A DNA stretch of 64,000 nt from Burkholderiaceae bacterium. Its GTDB lineage: Bacteria > Pseudomonadota > Gammaproteobacteria > Burkholderiales > Burkholderiaceae_C. A program made the translations under genes and the position numbers. Location: assembly GCA_023150375.1 (NCBI GenBank), contig JAKLLA010000002.1, forward strand, positions 1-64,000. Direction: 5' to 3'. This document shows positions 18,237-26,947 of this stretch, piece by piece. The notes under the pieces are model-generated. The model was not told where the DNA came from. It saw only the letters and a list, made by a program, of their open reading frames with translations, and ran no database searches. Numbering within the stretch: position 1 is the stretch's first letter; every line of letters begins with the position of its first letter.

Positions 18237-19370
18237 TCAGATCACCTCCAGCTCGGCCTGCAGCGCGCCGGCGGCCTTGATGGCCTGCAGGATGGCCAGC
18301 AGGTCGGCCGGCGTCGCGCCCAGCGAGTTCAGCGCCCGCACCACCTCGGTGAGCTGCACGCCCGCGGGCAGCTGGATCAGCGAGCCGGGCTCCTGGTTGA
18401 GCGTGATGTCGACCTTCTCGCTCTGCACGGTGCGCCCGCCCGACAGCGGCCCGGGCTGGCTGACCACCGGCGTGGAGCTGATCGTCACCGACAGGTTGCC
18501 GTGCGCCACCGCGCAGGGGCCCAGCGTGACGGCCTGGTTCACCACGATCGAGCCGGTGCGCGCGTTGATGATCACCCGTGCGGCCGGCGTGGCCAGCTCG
18601 ATGGGCAGGCTCTCGATGTCGGCCAGGAAGGCCACCCGCTCGTCGGGGGTGGCCGGCATCTTCACCTTCACGACCCGGCCGTCCTGGGCCGCGGCGGTGC
18701 CGGCGCCGAAGCGGCGGTTGATCGCCTGCGCCACCGCCCGGGCGGTGGCGAAGTCGGCCGAGGCCAGGTCCAGCTGCAGGCTGTCGCCCTGCGCCAGCGG
18801 CGTGGCCACGGCACGTTCGACCGTCGCCCCGCCGGGAATGCGGCCGGCCGAGAGGTGGTTGACCTGCACCTTGGAGCCACCGGCGGCCGCACCCGCCCCG
18901 GCCACGATCAGGTTGCCCTGCGCCAGCGCGTAGATCTGGCCGTCGGCACCGCGCAGCGGGGTGGCGATCAGGGTGCCGCCACGCAGGCTCTTGGCGTTGC
19001 CCAGCGAGGCCACGGTGATGTCCAGCAGCTGCCCGGGCTGGGCGAAGGGCGGCAGCGTGGCGGTGACCATCACCGCCGCGACGTTGCGCACCTGCATGTT
19101 GGTGCCCGCCGGCACGGTCACGCCCAGCTGCTGCAGCATGGCCGTCAGGCTCTGCGCGGTGAAGGGCGTCTGCGTGGTCTGGTCGCCGGTGCCGTCCAGG
19201 CCCACCACCAGGCCGTAGCCCACCAGCTGGTTGCTGCGCACGCCCTGCACCGAGGCCACTTCCTTGATGCGGGCCGACCAGGCCGGCTGCGGCCAGGCCA
19301 GGGCCACGGCGGCGAGCGCGCAGGCGGCCGCCAGGGCCAGGCGGGCGCCGGATGTTCTGAAGGGATGCAT
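18237..19370 (-). CDS. flgI: Flagellar P-ring protein
   Basis: 377 residues from ATG 19370, giving a Sec signal peptide (LALAAACALAAVALAWPQPAWSA). The mature start ARIKEVASVQGVRSNQLVGY is the classic FlgI opening, followed by GLVVGLDGTGDQT. FlgI builds the periplasmic P ring around the rod. Length matches the family (about 365-375). It lies 41 bases after flgH and is followed by flgJ. Confidence 0.96.
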   Translation of the reverse strand: MHPFRTSGARLALAAACALAAVALAWPQPAWSARIKEVASVQGVRSNQLVGYGLVVGLDGTGDQTTQTPFTAQSLTAMLQQLGVTVPAGTNMQVRNVAAVMVTATLPPFAQPGQLLDITVASLGNAKSLRGGTLIATPLRGADGQIYALAQGNLIVAGAGAAAGGSKVQVNHLSAGRIPGGATVERAVATPLAQGDSLQLDLASADFATARAVAQAINRRFGAGTAAAQDGRVVKVKMPATPDERVAFLADIESLPIELATPAARVIINARTGSIVVNQAVTLGPCAVAHGNLSVTISSTPVVSQPGPLSGGRTVQSEKVDITLNQEPGSLIQLPAGVQLTEVVRALNSLGATPADLLAILQAIKAAGALQAELEVI

Positions 19371-19411
19371 GGGTTCGATCCTTGTGCCGGACGAACCCAT
19401 TCTGGGCAGCC

Positions 19412-20149
19412 TCAGACCGGCAGAAGGTTCAAAAAGAATCGCCCCAGCCAGCCTATTCCCTGCGCGTCGGCCTGCTGGCCGCGCCCGCGCTGCTGCACCC
19501 GCACATTGGCGATCTGCGCCGAGGCCACGGTGTTGCCGGGCTGGATCGAGCGCGGGTCGACCTGGCCGGAGAAGCGCAGCACATCGACGTTCTCGTTCAC
19601 GCCGATCTGCTTCTCGCCGGCGATGACCAGGTGACCGTTGGGCAGCACCTCGATCACGGTGGCGGTGATCGTGCCCTCGAACTTGTTGGTGTTCTCGGTG
19701 CCGCCCTTGCCGGCGAAGCTGTTGCCGCTGGAGGCGCCGACACCCAGCTTGCCCAGCAGCGGCGCCTTCAGGAAGGGAAAGCCGGTGATCGAGGCGTCGA
19801 CCGAGCCGCTCTTCTCCACCGAGCTGGTCGAGGTGGCGCTGGCGCTGACCTTCTCGACGATCTGCACGGTCAGCGTGTCGCCCACCAGGCGGGCGCGGTG
19901 GTCCTCGAACAGCGGGCGGTACTGCACGGCCTGGAAGATCGCGCCGTTGTTCACCGGCGCGGGCGCCACCACCACCGGGCGGGCGCTGCTGACCGGCGGC
20001 AGCTCCACCTGGGCGCTCTGCGGCATCAGGCTGCAGCCAGCCAGCGGCAGCAGCAGCGCGGGCAGCAGGGCACGACGGCCGGCGACGCGGACGACGCACC
20101 CGGTGACGGAGTCCGGGATGCGGCGGACCCGGCGCGACACAGTGCTCAT
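19412..20149 (-). CDS. flgH: Flagellar L-ring lipoprotein
   Basis: 245 residues from ATG 20149. The lipobox LPLAGC (Cys about 39) follows an unusually long basic N-terminal region (MSTVSRRVRRIPDS). The mature part has YRPLFEDHRARLVGDTLTVQ, IVEKVSASATS, GNSFAGKGGTENTNKFEGTI, LPNGHLVIAGEKQIGVN and FSGQVDPRSI. This is the FlgH signature for the outer-membrane L ring. It follows flgG by 14 bases. No alternative ATG or GTG nearer the lipobox is in frame. Confidence 0.95.
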   Translation of the reverse strand: MSTVSRRVRRIPDSVTGCVVRVAGRRALLPALLLPLAGCSLMPQSAQVELPPVSSARPVVVAPAPVNNGAIFQAVQYRPLFEDHRARLVGDTLTVQIVEKVSASATSTSSVEKSGSVDASITGFPFLKAPLLGKLGVGASSGNSFAGKGGTENTNKFEGTITATVIEVLPNGHLVIAGEKQIGVNENVDVLRFSGQVDPRSIQPGNTVASAQIANVRVQQRGRGQQADAQGIGWLGRFFLNLLPV

Positions 20150-20163
20150 GATCGCCCCCGGGC

Positions 20164-20946
20164 TCACAGCTGCGCCAGACGCTGCAGCATCTGGTCGGAC
20201 GTGGAGATGGCCTTCGAGTTCAGCTCGTAGGCGCGCTGGGTCTGGATCATCGTCACCAGCTCCTCGACCACGTTGACGTTGGAGGTCTCGACGAAGCCCT
20301 GCGTCAGCGCACCCATGCCGTCGGCGCCCGGCGCGCCGGTGTTGGGCGTCCCGGAGGCCGCGGTCTCGGCGAAGAGGTTGCCGCCCTTGGCCTCCAGGCC
20401 GGCGGGGTTGACGAAGTTGGCGATCTGGATCTGGCCACGCACCTCGCTGGCCGCCTGGCCGGGCAGCTGCACGCTCACCGTGCCGTCGGCTGCCACGGTG
20501 ATGGACTGGGCGTTGGGCGGTATCGTGATGCCCGGCAGCACCGCATAACCGGCGTTGGTCACCAGCTGGCCGGTCGAGCTGAGCTGGAAGGAGCCGTCGC
20601 GGGTGTAGGCCGTGCTGCCGTCGGGCATCTGGATCTGGAAGAAGCCGCTGCCCTTGATGGCCATGTCCAGCGGGTTGCTGCTCTGCTGCAGGTTGCCCTG
20701 GCTGAACTGGCGCGCGGTGGCCACGGTGCGCACGCCCAGGCCCATCTGCACGCCGGTGGGCAGCTGGGTCTGGTCGGAACTGGCCGCGCCGGCCTGGCGC
20801 AGGGTCTGGTACATGAGGTCCTCGAAGACCGCATGCTCCTTCTTGTAGCCGTTGGTGCCGACGTTGGCGAGGTTGTGCGACACGACGTCCAGCTGGGTCT
20901 GCTGGGCCTCCATGCCGCTCTTCGAAATCCACAGGGCACGCATCAT
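20164..20946 (-). CDS. flgG: Flagellar distal rod protein
   Basis: 260 residues, the standard FlgG length. [20 protein letters not shown], then [14 protein letters not shown] at the N terminus and [20 protein letters not shown], then [11 protein letters not shown] at the C terminus, are diagnostic of FlgG. Two adjacent ATGs (20946 and 20943) are possible starts. Confidence 0.97.
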   Translation of the reverse strand: MMRALWISKSGMEAQQTQLDVVSHNLANVGTNGYKKEHAVFEDLMYQTLRQAGAASSDQTQLPTGVQMGLGVRTVATARQFSQGNLQQSSNPLDMAIKGSGFFQIQMPDGSTAYTRDGSFQLSSTGQLVTNAGYAVLPGITIPPNAQSITVAADGTVSVQLPGQAASEVRGQIQIANFVNPAGLEAKGGNLFAETAASGTPNTGAPGADGMGALTQGFVETSNVNVVEELVTMIQTQRAYELNSKAISTSDQMLQRLAQL

Positions 20947-20989
20947 GGCGGGGCTCCTTCTGCGGCGCCGTGCGGCGCCGGATTCAAGC

Positions 20990-21718
20990 TCAGTTGAGCG
21001 ACAGCAGCTGCTGGGCCTGCTGCTCGTCCTTCTCGGCGGTCTGCATCGAGCGCATCTGCATCTCGAACTGGCGCGCCGCGGAGATCATCGCCACCATGGT
21101 CTCGACCGCACTCACGTTCGAGCCCTCCAGCGCGCCGTCCTGCAGCCGCGCCGCGGGGTCGGCCGGCAGGGCGTCGCCGGCGGCGGCGCGGAACAGGCCG
21201 TCGTCGCCGCGCTGCAGCGGCTCGGCCGGCGTGACCAGCTTCAGGCGCCCCACCGGCGTGATCGACCCGTTGGGCGCCCGGGCGGTGATCGTGCCGTCGC
21301 CGGCGATCTGCACCTCGCTGCCGGCCGGCAGCGTGATCGGCCCGCCCTCGCCCAGCACGCTCAGGCCGCTGCGGTTGACCAGGGTGCCGTCGCTGGTGAC
21401 ATCCAGCGAGCCGGCGCGGGTGTAGGCCTCGGTGCCGTCGCGCGCCTGCACCGCCAGCCAGGCGTTGCCCTGCATGGCCACGTCCAGGTTGCGGCCGGTG
21501 GCGGCCACCACGCCGGGCTCGGGGTTGTAGCCCACCGTGGTCTCGAGCGCATAGGCGCGCGTGGTGGCGCCGTCGCCGCGCACCGGCACGGCCCGGAAGG
21601 CCTGCATCTCGGCCCGGAAGCCCTGCGTGGAGACGTTGGCGAGGTTGTTCGACAGCAGCTCCTGGCGCTGCATCGTCGCCTTGGCGCCCCCCATCGAAAG
21701 GTAGATCCTGCGGTCCAT
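20990..21718 (-). CDS. flgF: Flagellar proximal rod protein FlgF
   Basis: 242 residues. The opening [20 protein letters not shown], then [13 protein letters not shown], and the closing [20 protein letters not shown] are those of FlgF. It forms part of the proximal rod. It sits between flgE and flgG with short spacers (47 and 43 bases). Confidence 0.96.
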   Translation of the reverse strand: MDRRIYLSMGGAKATMQRQELLSNNLANVSTQGFRAEMQAFRAVPVRGDGATTRAYALETTVGYNPEPGVVAATGRNLDVAMQGNAWLAVQARDGTEAYTRAGSLDVTSDGTLVNRSGLSVLGEGGPITLPAGSEVQIAGDGTITARAPNGSITPVGRLKLVTPAEPLQRGDDGLFRAAAGDALPADPAARLQDGALEGSNVSAVETMVAMISAARQFEMQMRSMQTAEKDEQQAQQLLSLN

Positions 21719-21765
21719 GTCGGCTCCTGGTCAGGCGGTGGACAAGCCGGTGGCGGTCGCCGTCG

Positions 21766-23070
21766 TCAACGCAGCGACACCAGCGTCTGCAGCACCGAGT
21801 CCTGCGTCTTGATGGTCTGCGCGTTGGCCTGGTAGATGCGCTGGGCGGTGATCATGTTGACCAGCTCGGAGGTCAGGTCGACGTTGGACTCCTCCAGCGC
21901 GCCCGACTGCAGCGAACCCAGGCTGCCCGACTGCGGCGCGCCCACGCTGTGCGCCAGGCCGGACTCGCCGGTGGCGCGCCAGAGGTTGCCGCCCAGGGGC
22001 TGCAGGCCCTGCGGGTTGCGGAAGTTCGCCAGCGGAATCTGCCCGGCCGCGGCGGTCTGGCCGTTGGTGTAGCTGGCCGTCAGGATGCCGTCGGCGCCGA
22101 CGCTGATGTCGGCGATGCGCCCGGGCGCGCGCCCGCCGACCTGGTTCAGGTCGGTCACGCTGAACTGCGAGGCGAACTGGGTGATGCCGCGCAGGTCCAC
22201 GCCACCGGTCTGGGTGGCCGGGTCGTAGGTCATCGTCACCGCGGTGTGCGTGCCGCTGGCCGGAATGGTCAGGCTGAAGCGGGGCGTGCCCACCACGTTG
22301 CCGCCCGCGTCGAAGGTCAGCTCCTGCAGCACCGCATTGCCGTCCACATCGGTCAGCAGGGCCCCGTCGGCGGTGGCGTAGACCTCCCAGAGGTCGTTGG
22401 TGGCCGGGTCGGCGGAGGGATCGCCCTCCTGCGTCTTGCGGAAGTAGTAGCTCACCTCCACTGCCTCGCCGGCGTCGTCGTAGACGGTCATCGAGGTGGC
22501 GTGGTTGTAGGTGCTGGGCAGCGCCGGGTCGAAGTCGGCGGTGATCACGTTGCCGCGCGCGTCGAGGTTGACCTCGGCCGAGACGCCGGTGCTCATCGCC
22601 GGCGCGATCAGCCCGGTGGGCAGCTGCAGCGGCGCGAGCGTGCTGCGGTCGATCTGGCCCACCCCGTCCAGGGCGTAGCCCAGCAGCTTGGCACCGTCGG
22701 TGGTGACGATGAAGCCTTCCTTGTCGAGCTTGAACTGGCCGTTGCGGGTGTACAGCGGCAGCGCATCGGCGCCGGCATCCGAGCCGGTGTCCTGCACCAT
22801 GAAGAATCCCGCGCCGTTGATGGCGATGTCCAGCGGGTTGCTGGTGCTGGTGATCGAGCCCTGGCTGAACTGCTGCGCCACGTCGGCCAGGCGCACGCCG
22901 ATGCCGATGTTGCCGGTCATCAGGCCGTTCACCGAGGTGGCGTACATGTCGGCGAACTCGGCGCGCGAGGACTTCGCACCGTAGGTGTTGGCATTGGCGA
23001 TGTTGTTGCCGATCACCTCCAGGTTCTTGCTGGAAGCGTTCAGTCCGGACAGGCCTTGCTGGAAGTTCAT
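21766..23070 (-). CDS. flgE: Flagellar hook protein
   Basis: 434 residues from ATG 23070, preceded by GGAG in CCAGGAGCCCCCC. The track start at 23169 adds a non-conserved stretch. MNFQQGLSGLNASSKNLEVI, GNNIANANTYGAKSSRAEF and the C-terminal ALEESNVDLTSELVNMITAQ, then RIYQANAQ, identify FlgE. The central flgE D1/D2 domain carries the usual LDARGNVITADFD-type segments. It polymerises under the FlgD cap to make the hook. Confidence 0.96.
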   Translation of the reverse strand: MNFQQGLSGLNASSKNLEVIGNNIANANTYGAKSSRAEFADMYATSVNGLMTGNIGIGVRLADVAQQFSQGSITSTSNPLDIAINGAGFFMVQDTGSDAGADALPLYTRNGQFKLDKEGFIVTTDGAKLLGYALDGVGQIDRSTLAPLQLPTGLIAPAMSTGVSAEVNLDARGNVITADFDPALPSTYNHATSMTVYDDAGEAVEVSYYFRKTQEGDPSADPATNDLWEVYATADGALLTDVDGNAVLQELTFDAGGNVVGTPRFSLTIPASGTHTAVTMTYDPATQTGGVDLRGITQFASQFSVTDLNQVGGRAPGRIADISVGADGILTASYTNGQTAAAGQIPLANFRNPQGLQPLGGNLWRATGESGLAHSVGAPQSGSLGSLQSGALEESNVDLTSELVNMITAQRIYQANAQTIKTQDSVLQTLVSLR

Positions 23071-23125
23071 GGGGGGCTCCTGGGTCGGATGGGTCGTGGC
23101 AGCGGGGTCGACGCGCGGCTGCCGC

Positions 23126-23794
23126 TCAGTTGGAGAAGGCCTTGACGTCGCCGTAGGCCACGCTGGCACCGCTGGCGAGCTGCAGCGTCAGCGTGCCCTC
23201 GACGCTGCTGACGGACTGGACCTCGTCGCGCATCAGCGTGGTGGCACCCACGCTCTGGGTGCCGCTGGTGGCGGCAACGCGGAAGCGCAGGCCGCTGGTA
23301 TCGCCGAGGCCCTCGGGTGCGCTCCAGGTGAAGCCATGGCGCCCGGCGGTCTCGGCCCCCAGGTCGATCGTGTCGACCACCCGGCCGGCGCCGTTGACCA
23401 CCTCGACCTTCACCGCGTCGGCCGCACCGGCCAGGTCGAAGGCAGCCTGCGCCCGGCCGTCCTGCACGTTCAGCGCGTTGCCTTGCACGAGCACGCCGCG
23501 CCCGACCAGCGAGGCGCCCTGCAGCGCCTGCAGCTGCAGGAACTGCGCGCTCATCGACTGGATGCTCTCGTTGACGCGGTCCAGCCCCGAGACGGTATTG
23601 ATCTGCGCCATCTGGCTGGTGACCTGGGCGTTGTCGGTCGGATTCAGCGGGTCCTGGTTCTTCATCTGCGCCACCAGCAGCTTCAGGAAGCGCTCCGAGG
23701 TCTCGGTGGTGGCGCTGCGGCTGCTGCTGCTGCCGGAGAGCTGCTGGTACAGCGCGGCGGCATCGCTGCCGGCGGTGACGGAGGAGGTGCTCAT
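23126..23794 (-). CDS. flgD: Flagellar hook assembly (capping) protein
   Basis: 222 residues. The N-terminal signature FLKLLVAQMKNQDPLNPTDN, then AQVTSQMAQINTVSG, is that of FlgD. A Tudor/FnIII-like C-terminal part has DTIDLGAETAGRHGFTW. FlgD caps the growing hook and is shed later. It is 34 bases downstream of flgC. Confidence 0.96.
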   Translation of the reverse strand: MSTSSVTAGSDAAALYQQLSGSSSSRSATTETSERFLKLLVAQMKNQDPLNPTDNAQVTSQMAQINTVSGLDRVNESIQSMSAQFLQLQALQGASLVGRGVLVQGNALNVQDGRAQAAFDLAGAADAVKVEVVNGAGRVVDTIDLGAETAGRHGFTWSAPEGLGDTSGLRFRVAATSGTQSVGATTLMRDEVQSVSSVEGTLTLQLASGASVAYGDVKAFSN

Positions 23795-23828
23795 GCGTGG
23801 CCTTGTTCGTGATCGACGCCGGGCGGCG

Positions 23829-24239
23829 TCAGTTGCCCTGACCCATCTGCAGCGTCTTGAGCAGCAGCGTCTTGGCGGTGTTCATCACTTCGACGTTGTT
23901 CTGGTACGAGCGCGACGCGGAGATCATGTTGACCATCTCCTCCACCGCGTTGACGTTGCTGTAGGTGATGTAGCCGTCCGCATCGGCGGCGGGGTGCTTG
24001 GGGTCGTGCACGCGGCGCCCGGCGCTCTGGTCCTCCAGCACCTGGGCGACGCGCACGCCGGCGGTGCCGAGCTCGCCCATCGGCTGGGTCTGGAACAGCA
24101 CCTGGCGGGCCTTGAAGCTCTGCCCGTCGGGTCCGGCCACGGTGTCGGCGTTGGCCAGGTTGGTGGCCACGGTGTTCAGGCGCTGGCTCTGCGCGCTGAC
24201 CGCGCTGCCGGCCACGCCGAAGATGGCGAGCATGGACAT
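23829..24239 (-). CDS. flgC: Flagellar proximal rod protein FlgC
   Basis: 136 residues, normal length. MSMLAIFGVAGSAVSAQSQR, then LNTVATNLANADTV, and the C-terminal YSNVNAVEEMVNMISASRSY, then QNNVEVMNTAK, are FlgC motifs. It is 28 bases after flgB. Confidence 0.97.
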   Translation of the reverse strand: MSMLAIFGVAGSAVSAQSQRLNTVATNLANADTVAGPDGQSFKARQVLFQTQPMGELGTAGVRVAQVLEDQSAGRRVHDPKHPAADADGYITYSNVNAVEEMVNMISASRSYQNNVEVMNTAKTLLLKTLQMGQGN

Positions 24240-24267
24240 GGCTGATCTCCGGAAGGCTCGAAGGGGC

Positions 24268-24672
24268 TCACTGGCCCTTGATGGCGTTGAGCATCGTGCT
24301 CACGCTGCCGTTGAGGAAGCGCAGGCTGGCCTCGTACTTCACCGCGTTGTCGGCGAAGTTGGCCCGCTCGCGGTCCATGTCGACCGTGTTGCGGTCGAGG
24401 TTGGTCTGGCTCGGCGCGGCGTACAGCAGGCCGCGCTCGCTGTCCGCCCCGGCGCGCGGCGACAGGTGGCCGGCGTGCGTGGCCGCGAGCATCTGCGGTC
24501 GCGCCTGCGTGCCGGTGGCCTGGCGCAGCGCGGTGGCGAAGTCCATGTCGCGCGCCACATAGCCCGGTGTGTCGGCGTTGGCGATGTTGCTGGCCAGCAG
24601 GCGCTGCCGCTCGGCGCGCAGCACCAGGGCCTGGGACTGGAAGGCGAGCGTGTCGGACAGACGGTCGATCAT
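24268..24672 (-). CDS. flgB: Flagellar proximal rod protein FlgB
   Basis: 134 residues from ATG 24672; the track start at 24885 would overlap the divergent flgA. MIDRLSDTLAFQSQALVLRA, LLASNIANADTPGYVARDMD and VDMDRERANFADNAVKYEAS are FlgB motifs. It is the first gene of the eleven-gene operon flgBCDEFGHIJKL. The 185-base gap to flgA should hold its class II promoter, but I could not assign a box with confidence, and there is no clear ribosome-binding site. Confidence 0.95.
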   Translation of the reverse strand: MIDRLSDTLAFQSQALVLRAERQRLLASNIANADTPGYVARDMDFATALRQATGTQARPQMLAATHAGHLSPRAGADSERGLLYAAPSQTNLDRNTVDMDRERANFADNAVKYEASLRFLNGSVSTMLNAIKGQ

Positions 24673-24822
24673 GGGGCCGGAGGAAGGAAGGCAGACAGCG
24701 GGGTGTCGATCGTGGCCGCGGCGCCCCGGTGGCGGGACGGACGACGGCTTCGCAGCATTCTTGGTGCGCCCTCCTGCGAACATGAGCGCGATAAGCGGCG
24801 CGACAACCGGCCATCTCCGCGC

Positions 24823-24849
24823 TTGCCGCCCGGGCGGCCGACCTACAGT
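24823..24849 (+). promoter_or_regulatory. Candidate sigma-70 promoter of flgA
   Basis: TTGCCG (24823-24828) and TACAGT (24844-24849) are separated by 15 bases; shifting the -35 by one gives CTTGCC at 16. The -10 ends 8 bases before ATG 24858, so the message would be leaderless or nearly so. FlhDC-type activation may compensate for the weak -35, but I see no clear FlhDC box. Confidence 0.4.
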
Positions 24850-24857
24850 GACGCCCC

Positions 24858-25673
24858 ATGATCCCCTGCCCTGCCCTGTCCGCACGCCCGCCGTGCCGGC
24901 GCGCGCCCGCGCTCCTGCGCGTGCTGCGGCCTGCCCTGGTCGTCGCGGCGCTGGGCACGGCCGGGCTGGTCACGGCAGCCGCCGCAGGCGATGCCGTCGG
25001 ATCGCCGGCCCAGGCGAACCCGGCCGCGCCGGCCGCCGACCTGGCCACGGCCGCCCTGGGCTCGATCCAGCAGGCTCTGGCCGCCGCGCAGCGCGAGCAG
25101 CCGCTGCCCGCCGGGGCGCGGGTGGAGGTCGTGCCGGGAACGCTCGACGCACGACTGCGCCTGGCGCCTTGTCGGCGCATCGAACCCTACCTGCCGGCCG
25201 GCAGCCGGGCCTGGGGCCGCACCCGGGTGGGGCTGCGCTGTATCGACGGCCCGGTGCGCTGGAACGTCTACCTGCCGCTGACGGTGCACGTCTGGGCCCC
25301 GGCCCTGGTCAGCACCACGGCGCTGCCGGCCGGGCATGTGCTCTCGGCGGCCGATCTGCGCAGCGCCGAAGTCGACCTGGCCGAGCGCCCGGCGCGGGCC
25401 TACCGCACCCCGGCCGAGCTGATCGGCCGCAGCCTGGCCGTGGCCCTGCCGGCCGGCGCCACGCTGCGCAGCGACCTGCTGCGCCTGCGCCAGTGGTTCC
25501 AGGCCGGCGACCGCGTGACCGTGGTGGCGCAGGGGCGCGGCTACAGCGTTTCCGGCGAGGCCCAGGCGCTGGGCAACGGCATCGAAGGCCAGAACGTCCG
25601 GCTGCGCACCGACAGCGGCCGCATCCTGACCGCCCGGCCGGTGGCCGAGCGCCGTGTGGAGCTGCTGCCGTGA
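24858..25673 (+). CDS. flgA: Flagella basal body P-ring formation chaperone
   Basis: 271 residues, with an N-terminal Sec signal (VLRPALVVAALGTAGLVTAAAA). The C-terminal SAF domain has LPAGHVLSAADLRSAEVDL, ELIGRSLAVALPAGATLRSD and the end GQNVRLRTDSGRILTARPV. FlgA helps FlgI assemble the P ring in the periplasm. It is divergent from flgB, as in most betaproteobacteria. Confidence 0.95.
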   Translation: MIPCPALSARPPCRRAPALLRVLRPALVVAALGTAGLVTAAAAGDAVGSPAQANPAAPAADLATAALGSIQQALAAAQREQPLPAGARVEVVPGTLDARLRLAPCRRIEPYLPAGSRAWGRTRVGLRCIDGPVRWNVYLPLTVHVWAPALVSTTALPAGHVLSAADLRSAEVDLAERPARAYRTPAELIGRSLAVALPAGATLRSDLLRLRQWFQAGDRVTVVAQGRGYSVSGEAQALGNGIEGQNVRLRTDSGRILTARPVAERRVELLP

Positions 25674-25754
25674 TGCCGCGGGCCCGCCCGGCGCTGCCGC
25701 CCACCGCTTTCGCGGGGCCCTGCCTCCCCCTCATCGAAAGGGGGCGGCCCTCCC

Positions 25755-25781
25755 TCAAGTCCGACCCGAGCGCTCCGAAAA
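25755..25781 (+). promoter_or_regulatory. Candidate sigma-28 (FliA) promoter upstream of flgM
   Basis: TCAAGTCC, 11 bases, then TCCGAAAA compares with the FliA pattern T(A/C)AAGTTT-N11-GCCGATAA; the spacing is exact and 11 of 16 positions match the enterobacterial form. flgM usually has such a late promoter, giving FlgM more output when FliA is free. It lies 172 bases before flgM. The 280-base flgA-flgM gap also holds a CACAAT box (25881-25886) and an AATCGGC/GCCGATT inverted repeat. Confidence 0.35.
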
Positions 25782-25953
25782 CGGGTGGGACAGCGCTGCG
25801 GAGCCTTCGCAAGCGCAGAACCGAAGTCGTCGACGGCGCAAATCGCCGGGCCATGCCCCCGGACGATCGACACCCTGACGCACAATCGGCGCCGGCAGAT
25901 TCCCGCATGAGCCCTCCCATCGGCGGGCCGATTCCGGCGCGAAGGAGTACGTG

Positions 25954-26280
25954 ATGAAAATCGGCAACACGGCAAACACCCCCAACGTCGCCCCCGTCGG
26001 CCAGCCGGCCACCCGGGGAGCGTCGGAAGGTGCACGCCCAGGCGGTGCCGCCCCCGCGGGCCAGGCCGGCGAGGCCAGCACGACCGTCAGCCTGTCGGGT
26101 GCAGCCAAGGCCCTGCTCGACGGCGTCGACCCGGCCGACGGCAGCTTCGATGCGCAGAAGGTCGAGCAGGTGCGCCAGGCGATCGCCGACGGCCGCTACC
26201 AGGTGAACGCCGAAGTGATCGCCGACAAGCTGCTTGCCAACGCCCAGGAGATCCTGGGTCGCGGCAACCCCGCCCGCTGA
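25954..26280 (+). CDS. flgM: Anti-sigma-28 factor FlgM
   Basis: 108 residues from ATG 25954, chosen because GAAGGAG (25941-25947) lies six bases upstream; the track's GTG at 25951 is too close to it. MKIGNTANTP is followed by a disordered Pro/Gly/Ala stretch, then STTVSLSGAAKALLDGVD and the FliA-binding helices FDAQKVEQVRQAIADGRYQV, then NAEVIADKLLANAQEIL. FlgM holds FliA inactive until it is exported through the finished hook. Confidence 0.93.
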   Translation: MKIGNTANTPNVAPVGQPATRGASEGARPGGAAPAGQAGEASTTVSLSGAAKALLDGVDPADGSFDAQKVEQVRQAIADGRYQVNAEVIADKLLANAQEILGRGNPAR

Positions 26281-26383
26281 TGCCCGGCGGCCTGCTGCGG
26301 CCGCCCGCCGTCCCCGCCGCACCGACCGGCCTGCGCCCGGGTCGAGCCGCGGCATCGCCAGACCCCTCGCCGAGCGACCTGCC

Positions 26384-26794
26384 ATGAACGCCATGCTGCC
26401 CCCCTCCGCCCCGAACGAGGGCCCCTCCGACCGCGGTGCGCCGGAGGGTGCCCTGGAAGGGTTGATCCTGGCGGTGGAGTCCGAACTCGGCGACCTCGGC
26501 GAAGCCCTGCGGCGGCGCGACATCGGGGCGATCGAATCGCATGCCCAGGCCCTGCACCGGGCGCTCGAGCAGGCGGTCGACGGCTTCGGGCGGGCCGCCC
26601 GCGGCGGCGGCGGCGTGCCGCCGGCCCTGCGCTCGCGGCTGATGTCGGCCAGCGGCGCCGTGGCCGCGCAGCGCGAGTCGCTGGCGCGCGCCACCGTCGC
26701 CCTCGACCGGGCCATGGAGGCCCTGATGCCCGGCGGCACACCGGCCTTCTACGGCAGCACCGGCAACCGGCGACTCGGCCTGTATCAGAGCTGA
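26384..26794 (+). CDS. flgN: Flagellar export chaperone FlgN-like protein
   Basis: 136 residues from ATG 26384 (the track start at 26234 overlaps flgM). Heptad-rich helices (LEGLILAVESELGDLGEALR, then AIESHAQALHRALEQAVD) and the end LGLYQS fit FlgN, which chaperones FlgK and FlgL to the export gate. Position after flgM supports this. FlgN sequences vary, so the assignment leans on context. The N-terminal 25 residues are Pro-rich and probably flexible. Confidence 0.8.
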   Translation: MNAMLPPSAPNEGPSDRGAPEGALEGLILAVESELGDLGEALRRRDIGAIESHAQALHRALEQAVDGFGRAARGGGGVPPALRSRLMSASGAVAAQRESLARATVALDRAMEALMPGGTPAFYGSTGNRRLGLYQS

Positions 26795-26819
26795 CCGGTC
26801 CGGACGACCGCGCCGGCAG

Positions 26820-26854
26820 CCCCTTCAGCGCCCTCGGCGCGGGCGCTGAAGGGG
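26820..26854. terminator. Perfect 14-base-arm hairpin after flgN
   Basis: CCCCTTCAGCGCCC, seven-base loop TCGGCGC, GGGCGCTGAAGGGG. The arms are perfectly complementary. It starts 26 bases after the flgN stop, between convergent genes, and abuts a second, longer palindrome. No T tract. Confidence 0.6.
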
Positions 26855-26908
26855 CGCCAACGCCAACGACAACGGCCCCCGCGGGGGCCGTTGTCGTTGG
26901 CGTTGGCG
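26855..26908. terminator. Perfect 54-base palindrome (27-base arms) between flgN and the DUF1801 gene
   Basis: CGCCAACGCCAACGACAACG followed by GCCCCCG is mirrored exactly by CGGGGGC then CGTTGTCGTTGGCGTTGGCG, so the two arms meet with no spacer. The DNA could extrude a cruciform, and either RNA strand would fold into a very stable hairpin. It ends 39 bases before the stop of the minus-strand gene. A bidirectional terminator is the simplest reading. Confidence 0.6.
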
Positions 26909-26947
26909 TCATGGTCCACCGCGACGCGGACCCGGGCCGGGAGGAGG

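Noticed and set aside
25724-25746. CCTCCCCC/GGGGGCGG hairpin after flgA as a terminator
   Set aside because: The stem has a mismatch, there is no T tract, and the candidate flgM promoter begins only nine bases later, so I do not list it as a feature.
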